Shown here: positions 60,638 through 64,000 of the stretch, in pieces | Position numbering within the stretch: position 1 is the first letter of the stretch | Layout: every line of letters begins with the position of its first letter | NCBI RefSeq assembly: GCF_009299795.1 | Contig: NZ_VIGP01000003.1 | Location: 496,001 to 560,000 of the forward strand | Source of the DNA: Brachybacterium subflavum | Lineage (GTDB): Bacteria > Actinomycetota > Actinomycetes > Actinomycetales > Dermabacteraceae | DNA length: 64,000 nt | Direction: 5' to 3' | Program-made: the position numbers and the translations under genes | Notes under the pieces: model-generated | Databases searched by the model: none | What the model saw: only the letters and a program-made list of their open reading frames with translations | Told to the model about the DNA's origin: nothing

Positions 60638-61150
60638 TCACACCCGGAGCGGCCGTGCCACCTCCAGCTCGCCCTGCTCGATCAGCCAGCGGACGGACTC
60701 CAGGATCGCCTGCTCCGGCTCCTACGCCGGGGCGTAGTCGAGTGGGCTCCTCGCCTTCTCGATGCGGAACACCTGGCTGCGGTGCAGATGGCCCCAGCTC
60801 TCGATCGCGAACTGCTCGCTGGTCGACGCCCGGTACTCGTCCCACGTGATCGGCTCGATGCTCGCCTGCTGCCCGAACCAGCCCGACGCGATCTCGACGT
60901 CTCCGCGCACCGACAGCGCGGTCGGCGCGACCGCGGTGAAGTCCTCCCCGGCAGAGGCCATGCGGTTCCCCACGGCGAGCTCGAAGAGCTGGGCGACGTC
61001 ATCCGCGTGGAGGTGGTGCATCGCCTCCATGCCGCTGCCGGGCAGTCGCAGGACGTCTCCGGAGGACTGGACCCGCCAGGACTCGGGATCGGTGTTGCCG
61101 AGAGGACCGGTGGGGTTCCAGCCCGGGCCGACGATGCGGCCCGGGCTCGA
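60638..61150 (-). pseudogene. NAD-dependent epimerase/dehydratase, 3' remnant with an internal stop
   Basis: Only the C-terminal half remains. Reading on the minus strand from about 61150 gives SSPGRIVGPGWNPTGPLGN, then a substrate-domain sequence (HHLHADDVAQLFELAV). It continues as IEPITWDEYRAS and ARSPLDYAPA, then an in-frame TAG at 60722-60724. The frame continues past it as EPEQAILESVRWLIEQGELEV to a TGA at 60638, which is the normal end for such proteins (…YEPEQAI…). The TAG probably replaced a TAC or TAT tyrosine codon. The N-terminal Rossmann half is absent; the sequence upstream is a kinase fragment in another frame. Confidence 0.8.
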
Positions 61151-61820
61151 CCCCGCCGTTGTCGGGATCGACGAGCACGGGGCCGCGCTCTGCGAAGACG
61201 AGGTTGGAGGCTTTGAAGTCCGAGCTCACACCGCATCGCGGCAGCTCCTCGTCGCGATCCTTCAGGAGGGGCCACGACCGTGACCACCATCGTTCGGCGA
61301 GGGCGGTGACGGCGGAACGGGCCTGGCGCGCGGCGTCCGGGGCGAGCTTCGCGTCGAACACCTCGCGCAGCCCAGTGAGGTCGTTGTCGACCTCTGCTCG
61401 ACGGGTCCCGGGGTGCCCGTACTCCCCCAGCCCAGCGGTGGGTGCGTCGCTCGCATGCAGCCTGCCCAGCAGATCGCCCGCACTGCGGATCTGTCCGGAG
61501 CGACCTGCGTAGACCTCGCCCTCGATGTACGGGTAGACGACCCAGTGCTCCCCCGCGTGCTCGAGGGGCCCGCGGACCGGGCTGACGACGGGTATGCCCC
61601 GCGTCGCGAGGGCACGTGTCCACTGAGCCATCGCCTCGGCTCGGCGATCGGTGACCTTGACGACGACGGACTCGCCGCCGGCCGTTCGCCCCCTGTGCAC
61701 GCGGGCGAATCGCGTCAGGCTGACCGGCTCCAGTTCTGCGAGGTCGAAGAGCTCTCGGAGCGCCTCGGGTGAGCCTGCCGCATGCGACCGGGCTCCTGCG
61801 GTGTCCGTCTCGTCTGCCAT
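61150..61820 (-). pseudogene. Aminoglycoside-phosphotransferase-like gene, 3'-truncated
   Basis: From ATG 61820 about 223 residues of a phosphotransferase-fold kinase are readable (SLTRFARVHRGRTAGGESVVVKVTDRR; IPVVSPVRGPLEHAGEHWVVYPYIEGEVY; VSSDFKASNLVF; GPVLVDPDNGG). The catalytic HxDxxxxN has Ser in place of His (SSDFKASN). Just after the metal-binding DPDNGG at about 61150 homology stops. The DNA continues into the epimerase remnant out of frame, so the last 80-100 residues are missing. It may still be translated as a nonfunctional chimera ending at 60999. Confidence 0.75.
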
Positions 61821-61898
61821 CGGCCCAGCATGACCGGACCTGTGCGGCCTCGCAACGGGAATCCTGGGCGAGGGCGGAGCCCCGTCGCCCTCGGAATG

Positions 61899-61959
61899 CA
61901 CGATGGCCAGGATCTATGACGTTCTGGGCATCAGAACGACATGGATCCTGGCCATCGTG
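61899..61959. repeat. Long imperfect inverted repeat (28-bp arms, 5-nt loop)
   Basis: Arms 61899-61926 and 61932-61959 differ at only two positions; the outer 16 bp (CACGATGGCCAGGATC) are perfect and the loop is GGCAT. It lies between the kinase remnant and acnA. Size, two central mismatches and a small loop are shared with the palindrome at 50041-50096, although the sequences differ. Confidence 0.85.
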
Positions 61960-61964
61960 GCACC

Positions 61965-62004
61965 GGCGGGTCGGCGGGTCGGCGGGTCGGCGGGCCGGCG
62001 ACCC
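61965..62004. repeat. 8-bp tandem repeat (GGCGGGTC)n
   Basis: Three exact copies of GGCGGGTC (61965-61988) are followed by GGCGGGCC and GGCGACCC. The unit is not a multiple of three and the site is noncoding. It directly follows the long inverted repeat. Confidence 0.8.
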
Positions 62005-62037
62005 GGCCCGCCGACGATCCTGCGGGCCGACACACGA

Positions 62038-62082
62038 GACGGGCGCGGTGCCCGGGCCACGAGCCCGGGCACCGCGCCCGTC
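62038..62082 (-). terminator. Strong terminator of acnA
   Basis: A perfect 20-bp stem (62038-62057 with 62063-62082) with loop CACGA lies 18 nt past the acnA stop. No U tract. Confidence 0.85.
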
Positions 62083-62100
62083 GGGTGCGTCGTCGGCGGA

Positions 62101-64000
<1,900 letters not shown>

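Noticed and set aside
60999-61820. Intact phosphotransferase gene
   Set aside because: The C-terminal 50 residues are an out-of-frame reading of the epimerase remnant, so the kinase domain is incomplete.
61965-62004. CRISPR-like array
   Set aside because: Units are contiguous 8-mers with no spacers.

Overview
This is a GC-rich (about 70%) stretch of an actinobacterial chromosome. GTG starts are frequent, stop and start codons often overlap as ATGA or GTGA, and intergenic DNA is sparse. Actinobacterial marker genes are present: mihF, pdtaR with an ANTAR domain, a sufR-led suf operon, and the pyrR-pyrB-pyrC-membrane protein-carA-carB-pyrF operon. I infer a member of the order Micrococcales, possibly Brachybacterium or a relative. 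That is inference, not a database result. The window is almost entirely core metabolism, with no CRISPR array, prophage or intact insertion sequence that I can see.

Layout. Positions 1-12186: uvrB (partial), coaE, a YicG-type channel, a shikimate block aroC-aroK-aroB-aroD, a HAD phosphatase, rpsA and polA. Positions 12246-18394: a hotdog thioesterase, an orphan branched-chain-amino-acid-type binding lipoprotein, pdtaR, tRNA-Leu(CAA), pyk, gltD. Positions 18387-32120: gltB, lgt, trpA, trpB, trpC, three small membrane proteins, trpE, hisI, metK. Positions 32117-36316: coaBC, rpoZ, gmk, mihF, pyrF. Positions 36313-45674: carB, carA, a small membrane protein, pyrC, pyrB, pyrR, nusB, efp. Positions 45869-49924: a SatD-like regulator with a membrane partner, an ABC-F protein, ald. 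Positions 50236-55463: the suf Fe-S operon (sufT, sufC, Rieske protein, sufD, sufB, sufR). Positions 55771-60567: a Xi-class glutathione-transferase-like reductase, a two-gene ABC exporter, ctaA, and a methionine aminopeptidase. Positions 60638-61820: two fused gene remnants. Positions 62101-64000: acnA (partial).

Blocks here match conserved neighbourhoods known from Mycobacterium tuberculosis: pyrR to metK, hisI/trp/lgt/pyk, pdtaR/polA/rpsA/coaE/uvrB, ctaA/ABC/suf, and aro-efp-nusB. They are joined differently. metK abuts hisI, and the aro block is about 39 kb from efp-nusB. A type I dehydroquinase stands where type II is usual.

The most useful new signals are regulatory or degenerative. 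A hairpin with the PyrR-binding consensus lies just upstream of the pyrR ribosome binding site. A CAAC-N6-GTTG SufR operator abuts a -10 box upstream of sufR. The suf operon has no sufS or sufU. A composite pseudogene joins a kinase fragment to an epimerase fragment that carries an in-frame TAG. Two long, similarly built imperfect hairpins lie in intergenic DNA. Several genes have a -10 box 6-7 nt before the start codon, which implies leaderless mRNAs. I did not find a convincing undescribed multi-gene system.
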